A stretch of DNA of 64,000 bases, taken from assembly GCA_934500835.1 (NCBI GenBank), contig CAKSTR010000001.1:1-64000 (forward strand), written 5' to 3'. The position numbers and the translations under genes were made by a program. This DNA comes from an uncultured Paracoccaceae bacterium. Its GTDB lineage: Bacteria; Pseudomonadota; Alphaproteobacteria; Rhodobacterales; Rhodobacteraceae. Of the stretch, positions 57,277 through 64,000 are shown piece after piece (the stretch's first letter is position 1; the number at the start of each line of letters is the position of its first letter). The notes under the pieces are model-generated. The model was not told the origin of the DNA. It did not search any database and worked only from the letters and a program-made list of their open reading frames with translations.

Positions 57277-58215
57277 ATGGCCCCGCAGAAAATCATCATC
57301 GACACCGATCCCGGGCAGGATGACGCCGTGGCGATCCTGCTGGCCTTGGCCAGCCCCGAGGATGTGCAGGTTCTGGGCGTCACCGCCGTGGCCGGCAACG
57401 TGCCCCTGCCCCTGACCCAGAAGAACGCCCGCATCGTGGTGGAACTCTCCGGCCGGCCGGTGCCGGTCTTCGCCGGCTGCGATGCGCCCCTGAAGCGCAA
57501 GCTCGTCACAGCCGAGCACGTCCATGGCAAGACCGGCCTTGACGGTGTGCCGCTGCAGGAGCCGTCCCTGCCGCTGGAGGCGCAGCACGGCGTCGATTTC
57601 ATCATCGACACCTTGCGCCGCGAAGCGCCGGGCACCGTCACCCTCTGCCCGCTTGGTCCCCTGACCAATATCGCGGCGGCCTTCCTCAAGGCCCCCGATG
57701 TGGTGGAACGGGTCGCCCGGATCGTGCTGATGGGTGGGGCCTATTTCGAGGTCGGCAACATCACCCCGGCGGCCGAGTTCAACATCTACGTCGACCCGGA
57801 AGCCGCTGAAATCGTGTTCGGATCCGGCGTGCCGCTTGTGGTCATGCCGCTGGACGTCACCCACAAGGCCCTGACCTCGCGCGCCTGGGTGGAGCAGATG
57901 CGCGCCCTTGGCACCAGGGTCGGCACCGCCGTCGCCAGCTGGACCGATTTCTTCGAACGCTTCGACACCGAGAAATACGGCAGCCTCGGCGCCCCCCTGC
58001 ACGACCCGACCGTCATCGCCTGGCTGATCCGCCCCGACCTGTTCTCGGGGCGCGAGATCAACGTCGAGATCGAGACGCAATCCCCGCTGACGCTTGGCAT
58101 GACCGTCGCCGACTGGTGGCGGGTGACCGACCGCAAGCCGAATGCGTTTTTTGTCGGCGGCGTCGACCGCGACGGCTTCTACGCCCTGCTGACCGAACGG
58201 CTCTCGCGGCTTTGA
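57277..58215 (+). CDS. Inosine-uridine-preferring nucleoside hydrolase
   Basis: A 312-residue nucleoside hydrolase of the IunH/RihA type that splits ribonucleosides into base and ribose. The calcium/ribose-binding DTDPGQDDAVAIL (9-21) is intact, as are VTAVAGNVPL, VLMGGAYFEVGN and the C-terminal LHDPTVIAWLIRP with the catalytic-region His. The ATG follows AGAAGGAGA. It is monocistronic between two terminators. Substrate preference cannot be judged. Confidence 0.93.
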   Translation: MAPQKIIIDTDPGQDDAVAILLALASPEDVQVLGVTAVAGNVPLPLTQKNARIVVELSGRPVPVFAGCDAPLKRKLVTAEHVHGKTGLDGVPLQEPSLPLEAQHGVDFIIDTLRREAPGTVTLCPLGPLTNIAAAFLKAPDVVERVARIVLMGGAYFEVGNITPAAEFNIYVDPEAAEIVFGSGVPLVVMPLDVTHKALTSRAWVEQMRALGTRVGTAVASWTDFFERFDTEKYGSLGAPLHDPTVIAWLIRPDLFSGREINVEIETQSPLTLGMTVADWWRVTDRKPNAFFVGGVDRDGFYALLTERLSRL

Positions 58216-58219
58216 GACC

Positions 58220-58240
58220 CTGATTTTCGCCGAAAATCAG
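58220..58240 (+). terminator. Palindrome after the nucleoside hydrolase gene
   Basis: CTGATTTTC-GCC-GAAAATCAG, 9-bp arms, begins 5 bp after the stop and is followed by TATCTTTCGGGTTTTT. The central TTTTCGNCGAAAA motif recurs at 62286-62298, and a shorter form at 17523-17533. Confidence 0.7.
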
Positions 58241-58271
58241 TATCTTTCGGGTTTTTGCCGCCCCCCCGCAC

Positions 58272-59294
58272 CTAGCCCAGCGGCAGGATCACGCTGAAGG
58301 TGGACCCTTCGCCTTTCACACTTTCGATCTTCAGCCAGCCGCGATGGCGCTGCACGATGTGCTTCACGATGGCCAGCCCCAGTCCGGTGCCGCCCTTCTC
58401 GCGCGAGCGGTGGCTGTCGACGCGGTAGAAGCGTTCGGTCAGCCGCGCGATATGCACGGCGTCGATGCCCTCGCCCCTGTCGATGACCGAGATGCGGACC
58501 GCCGGGCCGCGAATGCTGTCTTCGGGCGTGGCACGGATGTGCAACTCCTGCCCGGCGGCACCGTATTTCAGCCCGTTCTCCACCAGATTGGTGAAGACCT
58601 GCACCAGTTGGTCGGCGTCGCCCGGCACCGTCAGCGGCTGGTCCAGCCCGTCAAGGATCATGCGCGATCCGGCTGCCTCGGCCACCGGCTTGAGGCTGCC
58701 CGACACCTGACGCAGCAGCGCCGCCAGATCGACCGGAGCTTCGGGCCGGACGCGTTCTTCGGCCTCGACCCGGCTCAGTTGCAGCAGATCCTGCACCAGC
58801 CGCACCATGCGGCCCGCCTCGCGCTCCATGATCGCCAGAAAGCGTTCGCGCGCGACGGGGTCGTCCTTCGCCGCGCCGCGCAGGGTTTCGATGAAGCCGA
58901 TCAGCGCCGTCAGCGGCGTGCGCAACTCATGGCTGACGTTGGCCACGAAATCGCGGCGCATCTGGCTGGCCAGCGCCTCTTCCGAGAGGTCGCGGAAGAC
59001 GCAAAGCGCGACAATCCCCTCGGGCCGCCCCACCGGCCCGACCGAGACCTGCCATTGCCGCTCGGCCCCGTCGCGCGACAGGTGAAAGCGCGGGTCTTCG
59101 CCGGGGGTGCGGCCTTGCAGCGCCTCGGCCACCGCCTTCAGGAAGGTCGGCGCGCGCAGCACCAGCGCGACGTTGCGCCCCTCCGACAGACCCGGCCAGG
59201 CCTCGCGCGCGCGGGCATTGCTGTGCAGCACCCGCTCATCCGCGCCGATCACCAGCGCCGGCAGCGGGATCGCGTTGATCGCATCCTGAAACAT
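58272..59294 (-). CDS. Sensor histidine kinase, PhoR type
   Basis: A 340-residue kinase without membrane segments. An N-terminal PAS domain (ALVIGADERVLHSNARAREAW) is followed by the HisKA box with His122 (NVSHELRTPLTALIGF) and an HATPase domain with FTNLVENGLKYG, DRGEGID and GGTGLGLAIVKH. The sequence resembles PhoR of the phosphate regulon. No response regulator or pst genes lie next to it here; instead it is 30 bp after a gamma-carbonic anhydrase gene in the yicC-gmk run. GGAG lies seven bases before the ATG. Confidence 0.85.
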   Translation of the reverse strand: MFQDAINAIPLPALVIGADERVLHSNARAREAWPGLSEGRNVALVLRAPTFLKAVAEALQGRTPGEDPRFHLSRDGAERQWQVSVGPVGRPEGIVALCVFRDLSEEALASQMRRDFVANVSHELRTPLTALIGFIETLRGAAKDDPVARERFLAIMEREAGRMVRLVQDLLQLSRVEAEERVRPEAPVDLAALLRQVSGSLKPVAEAAGSRMILDGLDQPLTVPGDADQLVQVFTNLVENGLKYGAAGQELHIRATPEDSIRGPAVRISVIDRGEGIDAVHIARLTERFYRVDSHRSREKGGTGLGLAIVKHIVQRHRGWLKIESVKGEGSTFSVILPLG

Positions 59295-59324
59295 CGCTTT
59301 CTCCTGCCGTGCGCGCCCGCCCCG

Positions 59325-59843
59325 TCAAAGCGCGCGCAACCCCGCGCGGAACCGGGCCGCATTGGCGCGGTAACTCTCGGCCGATTTCAGCAGCCGCGCC
59401 TGAGCGGCCTCGTCCAGCTGGCGCACCACCTTGCCCGGGCTGCCCATCACAAGGCTGCCATCGGGGATTTCCTTGCCTTCGGTGATCAGCGCGCAGGCGC
59501 CGATCAGGCAGCCCCTGCCGATCTTCGCCCCGTTCAGCACCGTCGCCCCCATGCCGATCAGCGACCCCTCGCCGATGGTGCAGCCATGCAGCATCGCCTT
59601 GTGGCCGATGGTGCAATTGGCGCCGATCCGCAAGGGATAGCCCATGTCGGTATGCAGGACGCAATTCTCCTGGATATTGGTGGCTTCGCCCACCTCGATC
59701 CATTCATTGTCGCCCCGGATCGCGGTGCCGAACCAGATGCCGACCCCCGCCCCCAGCCGCACCCGGCCCATCACATGCGCGCCCGGCGCCACCCAGGCGT
59801 CGGCGTCGATTTCCGGCGTGATCCCGTCGAGTGAATAGATCAT
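59325..59843 (-). CDS. Gamma-carbonic anhydrase family protein
   Basis: A 172-residue left-handed beta-helix protein with hexapeptide repeats. The three metal-site histidines fit HTDMGYPL and GHKAMLHGC. This places it in the gamma-carbonic anhydrase family (YrdA/CaiE-like), although many members have no proven anhydrase activity. ATG 59843 ([17 protein letters not shown]) overlaps the gmk stop as ATGA; the longer frame is inside gmk. Confidence 0.9.
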   Translation of the reverse strand: MIYSLDGITPEIDADAWVAPGAHVMGRVRLGAGVGIWFGTAIRGDNEWIEVGEATNIQENCVLHTDMGYPLRIGANCTIGHKAMLHGCTIGEGSLIGMGATVLNGAKIGRGCLIGACALITEGKEIPDGSLVMGSPGKVVRQLDEAAQARLLKSAESYRANAARFRAGLRAL

Positions 59844-60493
59844 CTGGCCTCGAACTCCCTGTTCAGTCCGCGCACAAAGTCGTTCAGCTGCGGCTGGCGT
59901 TCGCGCTTCAGCCGTTCGGCGGTGACGATGGACTGCAGCCGCGCAAAGGTCTGATCGGCATCGTCGTTCACCAGCACATAGTCGGCTTCGGCCCAATGGC
60001 TGATCTCGTCGCGGCTTTTCGCCATGCGGCCGGCGATCACTTCGGCACTGTCCTGTCCGCGCGACCGCAGCCGCCGCTCCAGTTCCGCGATCGAGGGCGG
60101 CAGGATGAAGACCGACACCGCATCCTTGCCAAGGGCCGAGTTGCGGATCTGCTGGCCGCCCTGCCAGTCCACGTCGAAAAGCGTATCGCGGCCCTCGGCC
60201 ATGGCGGTCTCGACCGGCGCGCGCGGGCTGCCGTAATGGTTGCCGAAAACCTCGGCATGTTCCAGCATCCCGCCCTGCTCGACCAGCGCGCGAAAGCCCG
60301 CATGGTCGTGGAACCAGTAGTGCACGCCGTGTTCCTCGCCCGGCCGCGGCGGGCGCGTGGTGGCCGAGACGGAAAAGCGGATCGACGGGTCCCAGGCCAT
60401 CAGCATCCGCGCCATGGTGGATTTGCCGGCCCCCGAGGGCGAGGACAGGATCAGAAGAAGGCCGCGACGGTTCTGCACACTGGTCATCGTCAT
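59840..60493 (-). CDS. gmk: Guanylate kinase
   Basis: A 217-residue guanylate kinase that converts GMP to GDP. The P-loop [10 protein letters not shown] is at 17-26, the GMP-binding [19 protein letters not shown] follows, and a lid segment precedes the C-terminal helix. The ATG at 60493 overlaps the yicC stop; an in-frame ATG two codons later (60487) is possible. It sits in yicC-gmk order, common in bacteria. Confidence 0.96.
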   Translation of the reverse strand: MTMTSVQNRRGLLLILSSPSGAGKSTMARMLMAWDPSIRFSVSATTRPPRPGEEHGVHYWFHDHAGFRALVEQGGMLEHAEVFGNHYGSPRAPVETAMAEGRDTLFDVDWQGGQQIRNSALGKDAVSVFILPPSIAELERRLRSRGQDSAEVIAGRMAKSRDEISHWAEADYVLVNDDADQTFARLQSIVTAERLKRERQPQLNDFVRGLNREFEAR

Positions 60494-61383
60494 TCCACGT
60501 TCTGCACCTGCTCGCGCATCTGGTCGATCACGGTCTTGAGGTCAAGGCCGGTGCGGGTCAGCGCCAGATCCTGCGACTTCGACAACAGCGTGTTGGCCTC
60601 GCGCAGGAACTCCTGCATCAGGAAGTCGAACTTGCGGCCGACGGGGGCGGAGTCGGCCAGAAGTGCACGGGCCGCGGCGACATGGGCGGTCAGCCGGTCG
60701 GTTTCCTCGGTCACGTCCTGCTTCACCGCCAAGAGCGCCAGTTCCTGCGCGATCCGGGCCTCGTCCAGACCATCGGCAATGTCCAGAAGCCGGGCCAGAC
60801 CGGCCCGCAGGGCATCGCCCGCCTTGTCGCGGCGCGCCGCAGCCTGCGCCCTTGCCTCGGCCACAAGGGCGGCGATCTGGTCCAGCTGGCTGCCGATCAC
60901 GCGCTGAAGGGCTGCCCCTTCGGCCTGGCGCATGGCGTGGAACTCGGCCAGCAGGGCCGGCAGATCGGCGAGGATCGCGGCGCGCAGGGGCGAGGTATCC
61001 TCTTCCGCCGCACTGGTTTCCAGCACGCCGCGCATGGCCAGCACATCCGCGGCCGTCGCCTGCGCCAGCGTCACACCTGCGGCCATGGCCACCGCCTCGG
61101 CCCGCGCCAGCGCCGCCAGAACGCCCGACAGCACCTCTTCGTTCACCCGCAGGACCGGCCCCTCGCCTGCCTCACGCGACAGTTTCAGCGACAGGCTGAC
61201 GTTGCCGCGGCCCATGGCCTTCTGCAGTTCGGCCCGCAGCGCGACTTCCAGCCCATCCACCCAGTCCGGCACGCGCAGCCGCAGCTCCAGCCCCTTGCCA
61301 TTGACCGACCGGATGTCCCAGGCCCAGCCGAAGCCCGCCCCCGCCCCGCGCCGCGCGGCAAAGCCCGTCATGGATACCGTCAT
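60490..61383 (-). CDS. YicC/YloC-family endoribonuclease
   Basis: A 297-residue protein with the YicC N-terminal block ([15 protein letters not shown] then [12 protein letters not shown]) and C-terminal block ([29 protein letters not shown]). YicC/YloC proteins are reported RNA-cleaving enzymes that act on small RNAs in some bacteria. ATG 61383 follows GGGAGAAGG; the frame to 61419 has no supporting conservation. First gene of the yicC-gmk-gamma-CA-phoR run. Confidence 0.9.
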   Translation of the reverse strand: MTVSMTGFAARRGAGAGFGWAWDIRSVNGKGLELRLRVPDWVDGLEVALRAELQKAMGRGNVSLSLKLSREAGEGPVLRVNEEVLSGVLAALARAEAVAMAAGVTLAQATAADVLAMRGVLETSAAEEDTSPLRAAILADLPALLAEFHAMRQAEGAALQRVIGSQLDQIAALVAEARAQAAARRDKAGDALRAGLARLLDIADGLDEARIAQELALLAVKQDVTEETDRLTAHVAAARALLADSAPVGRKFDFLMQEFLREANTLLSKSQDLALTRTGLDLKTVIDQMREQVQNVE

Positions 61384-61615
61384 CGCCTTCTCCCGACCGC
61401 GCAATCCTGGGGCGATCATTTACCATTTGTCGAGATTTTCGACCGAATCCGATACAACCGCGCTATGTTTACGTGGCGGTAACACCTTTTGCCGCAGCAT
61501 TAACCGATCCGAACCGGGGCGCTTCGGCACATCCGGGGCCTAGCAGAGCAAGGCGCGGGCGGCAACAATGCCGAAGACATCAGCGGCAGCATCAGCTCTC
61601 GGAAAGGAGACTGCG

Positions 61616-62269
61616 ATGGGATTTTCTTTTCCGGGCTCCTGCAAGGACGGCGGCGGCACGCAGCCGCCGCGCGGCCCGGCCGAGGTCCGCGCCTATTGGG
61701 AAGCCCTGCGCCGCGATGGCGCGATCCCCGCGCGGGCCGATCTGGACCCGCGCGGCATGGCCGATGTGCTGGAGCAGGTTTTCGTGGCCGAACGGATCGG
61801 CAAGGGCCTTGTCCGGCTGCGCATCGCCGGCATGGCGCTGACCGAACTGGCCGGGGCCGAGATGAGGGGCTTGCCCCTCTCGGCACTTTTTGCGTCCGGG
61901 GCGCGGGCGCAGCTTGCCGAAGTGCTGGATCGCGTGCTGACCCTGCCGCAAGTGGCCGAGTTGCAGCTGGCCGCCGAAAGCGGCATTGGCCGCCCCGCGC
62001 TTTCGGCCAGGCTCCTGCTGCTGCCGCTGCGTTCGAACGCGGGCGCGCGTGATCTGGTGCTTGGCTGCCTTGCCACAAGGGGCGAGGTCGGCCGCGGGCC
62101 GCGCCACTTCTCGATCACCCGCGCGACGGAAGAGCGGCTGACGCTGCCCGGCCTGTCGCAAATTGCCGCGCCCCCTCACCTGTCGGCCTTTGCGGAACCC
62201 CCGGTGCCCCCGCTTGCCCCCGCCAGACCGGGCCGCGCCCATCTGCGGCTGGTGCATTCCGCCGGCTGA
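61616..62269 (+). CDS. PAS_5-type PAS domain protein
   Basis: A 217-residue protein of the alphaproteobacterial PAS_5 type. The family core is seen as VRAYWEALRRDGAIPARADLDPRGMADVLEQVFVAERIG and FRLRIAGMALTELAGAEMRG-like residues (here VRLRIAGMALTELAG). No effector domain is attached; the last ~60 residues are Pro-rich. ATG 61616 follows AAAGGAG by seven bases, so the longer frame from 61568 is rejected. Divergent from yicC. The ligand and the regulated process are unknown. Confidence 0.82.
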   Translation: MGFSFPGSCKDGGGTQPPRGPAEVRAYWEALRRDGAIPARADLDPRGMADVLEQVFVAERIGKGLVRLRIAGMALTELAGAEMRGLPLSALFASGARAQLAEVLDRVLTLPQVAELQLAAESGIGRPALSARLLLLPLRSNAGARDLVLGCLATRGEVGRGPRHFSITRATEERLTLPGLSQIAAPPHLSAFAEPPVPPLAPARPGRAHLRLVHSAG

Positions 62270-62319
62270 TCCGGCCCCGCCCGCGTTTTCGACGAAAATC
62301 CGCTGCGCGCAAAAGCAAA

Positions 62320-62340
62320 GCCCCGCGAAAATCGCGGGGC
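62320..62340. terminator. Bidirectional terminator between PAS and DAHP synthase genes
   Basis: Perfect 9-bp arms GCCCCGCGA/TCGCGGGGC around an AAA loop, between convergent genes. A second element TTTTCG-A-CGAAAA (62286-62298) lies upstream. Confidence 0.8.
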
Positions 62341-62379
62341 CCTGTCTTTGCCTTGGCAGCGTCTTTGCCGGACCAGCGG

Positions 62380-63750
62380 TCAAAGCGCGACGCGGCGCCC
62401 GGCCTCGCGCTGCGCCGAGAGTTCCTCGGCCACAAGGAAGGCCAGCTCCAGCGACTGGCTGGCGTTCAGCCGCGGGTCGCAGGCGGTGTGGTAGCGGTCC
62501 GACAGATCCTCATCCGTCACCGCGCGCAAGCCCCCGGTGCATTCGGTCACGTCCTTGCCGGTCATCTCGAAATGAACGCCGCCGGGGATGGTGCCCTCGG
62601 CCTTGTGGATCTGGAAGAACTCGCGCACTTCGCGCAGCACGGAATCGAACGGCCGGGTCTTGTAGCCGGTCGAGGATTTGATCGTATTGCCATGCATCGG
62701 GTCACAGGACCACAGCACATTGGCCCCCTCTTCCTGCACCGTCCGGACCAGCCGCGGCAGATGGTCGCCCACCTTGCCGGCCCCGAAACGCGCGATCAGG
62801 GTCAGGCGCCCGGCCTCATTCGCCGGGTTCAGCTTGGCCATCAGCACCTTCAGATCCTCGGCCGTGGTCGAGGGACCGCATTTCAGCCCGATCGGGTTCA
62901 GCACGCCCCGCGCGAATTCGACATGCGCGCCGTCCGGCTGCCGGGTGCGGTCGCCGATCCAGATCATGTGGCCCGACCCCGCCACCGGCTGGCCGGTGAT
63001 GGAGTCGATCCGGCACAGCGCCTCTTCGTATTCCAGAAGCAGCGCCTCGTGGCTGGTGTAGAACTCCACCGTCGACAGGTTATGCGCCGTCTCGCTGTTC
63101 ACGCCGGCCGCGTTCATGAAGTCCAGCGCGTCCGAGATCCGGTTGGACAGCTCGCGGTAACGCTCGGCCTTGTCATGCTCTGCGAAGCCAAGGGTCCAGC
63201 TGTGGACGCGGTGAATGTCGGCAAAGCCGCCGGTGCTGAATGCCCGCAGCAGGTTCAGCGACGCCGCCGCCTGCGTATAGGCCTGCAGCATGCGCGACGG
63301 GTCGGGCTTGCGCGCCTCGACCGTGGCGTCGAAGCCGTTGATGATGTCGCCGCGGTAGCTGGGGTATTCGACGCCGCCGATCACCTCGGTCGGGGCGCTG
63401 CGCGGCTTGGCGAACTGCCCCGCCATCCGGCCGACCTTGATCACCGGCACCTTGGCACCATAGGTCAGCACCACCGCCATCTGCAGCATGACCCGGAAAG
63501 TGTCGCGGATGTTGTCGGCCGAGAATTCCGAGAAGCTCTCGGCACAGTCGCCGCCCTGCAGCAGAAACGCCTTGCCCTCTGCCGCCGCCGCCAGCTGCTT
63601 TTTCAGACGCCGCGCCTCGCCGGCAAAGACCAGCGGGGGATATTTCGCCAGTTGCGCCTCGGCTGCATTCAGCGCGGCGGCATCGGGATAATCCGGCATC
63701 TGAATCCGCGGCTTTGCGCGCCAGTCCGATTTCATCCAGCCCTTGGTCAT
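62380..63750 (-). CDS. Class II (plant-type) DAHP synthase
   Basis: A 456-residue 3-deoxy-7-phosphoheptulonate synthase, the first step of the shikimate pathway. The type II family motifs are visible: [66 protein letters not shown] and CDPMHGNT. Alphaproteobacteria commonly use this class rather than the enteric AroFGH type. AGGGG lies upstream of ATG 63750. Feedback control cannot be predicted from the sequence. Confidence 0.95.
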   Translation of the reverse strand: MTKGWMKSDWRAKPRIQMPDYPDAAALNAAEAQLAKYPPLVFAGEARRLKKQLAAAAEGKAFLLQGGDCAESFSEFSADNIRDTFRVMLQMAVVLTYGAKVPVIKVGRMAGQFAKPRSAPTEVIGGVEYPSYRGDIINGFDATVEARKPDPSRMLQAYTQAAASLNLLRAFSTGGFADIHRVHSWTLGFAEHDKAERYRELSNRISDALDFMNAAGVNSETAHNLSTVEFYTSHEALLLEYEEALCRIDSITGQPVAGSGHMIWIGDRTRQPDGAHVEFARGVLNPIGLKCGPSTTAEDLKVLMAKLNPANEAGRLTLIARFGAGKVGDHLPRLVRTVQEEGANVLWSCDPMHGNTIKSSTGYKTRPFDSVLREVREFFQIHKAEGTIPGGVHFEMTGKDVTECTGGLRAVTDEDLSDRYHTACDPRLNASQSLELAFLVAEELSAQREAGRRVAL

Positions 63751-63907
63751 GGCTACACCCCTGGTCGTTTGCGGTAACGGCCTGCATATATGCCCACACG
63801 CCCGGGAAGCAAAGGCGAAAAGGCTTGAAAATAGCGGGAAGCGGCCCTTGCGGAAGTCATGGGTTCAGGTATCCATGTGACACAAACGACGCGAACAGGT
63901 CGCAGAT

Positions 63908-64000
63908 ATGCCCAGCATGCCCCGCAAGGCAACCCAGACCGAGAAGGCGGCCCCCTCGCGGCGCTTTGTCTTCCTGCTTCTGGACAAGTTCACGATGCTG
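63908..64000 (+). CDS. GlxA-family transcriptional regulator (partial, runs off the window)
   Basis: The first 31 codons of a gene that continues past the right edge. After a polar leader, RRFVFLLLDKFTML matches the start of GlxA-type regulators, which combine a DJ-1/PfpI-like domain with an AraC HTH and control catabolism of quaternary amines or amino acids. The ATG at 63908 has only a weak upstream site (CAGG). The identification rests on this short segment. Confidence 0.65.
   Translation, partial: MPSMPRKATQTEKAAPSRRFVFLLLDKFTML

Overview
The window is high-GC alphaproteobacterial DNA and most likely a chromosome segment of a Rhodobacteraceae/Paracoccaceae bacterium; I cannot name the genus. 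The reasons are the gene families seen together (DUF4167 protein, PAS_5-type protein, plant-type DAHP synthase, lptFGD-surA-pdxA-rsmA cluster, HolC next to PepA), the frequent GTG/TTG starts, and a short intergenic repeat present in nine copies.

Left end (1-6003): the right arm of an integrative and conjugative element. The last trb genes (trbL tail, trbF, trbG, trbI) and a DUF2274 gene are followed by a translationally coupled block: an unknown 106-aa protein, a TumE-like toxin, an HTH partner and a large serine recombinase. The recombinase reading frame runs into and through a tRNA-Ser(GGA) gene, which marks the likely element/chromosome junction. A decayed IS3-family transposase lies just beyond (about 6105-6640).

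Chromosomal part (6800-64000): cysK-mscS-alaX; a putrescine-type aminotransferase with a visible promoter between two palindromic operators; a DUF2059 protein; tRNA-Ser(CGA); an HNH protein; a lytic transglycosylase/lipid kinase/phosphoesterase block; the complete glycogen operon glgP-glgB-glgC-glgA-glgX-pgm; a copper module (cueR-copA divergent from copZ) with two 19-bp-spacer CueR-type promoters; ndk and an ABC-F protein; MarC and an aspartic protease; pepA-holC; the outer-membrane cluster lptF-lptG-lptD-surA-pdxA-rsmA; DUF4167 and prfA-prmC; an aminotransferase-agmatinase pair; an M20 amidohydrolase divergent from mazG; a Gdx-type SMR transporter; an orphan iron-binding protein; a nucleoside hydrolase; yicC-gmk-gamma-carbonic anhydrase-phoR; a PAS_5 protein; a class II DAHP synthase; and the start of a GlxA-type regulator.

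Signals the gene calls do not explain: (1) a TTTGATCAAA palindrome upstream of three amine/amino-acid catabolic genes far apart in the window, suggesting one regulon; (2) a dispersed element made of a terminator-like hairpin, whose sequence changes while its pairing is kept, plus a conserved GGATATTT...TGAAG segment, mostly at 3' ends of genes; (3) three 22-bp palindromes at exact 23-bp spacing between tfoX-like and ndk; (4) a structured, AT-richer segment before a 40-codon Gln/Pro-rich ORF; (5) a 38% GC patch inside glgP. No CRISPR array, phage cluster or rRNA operon was seen.
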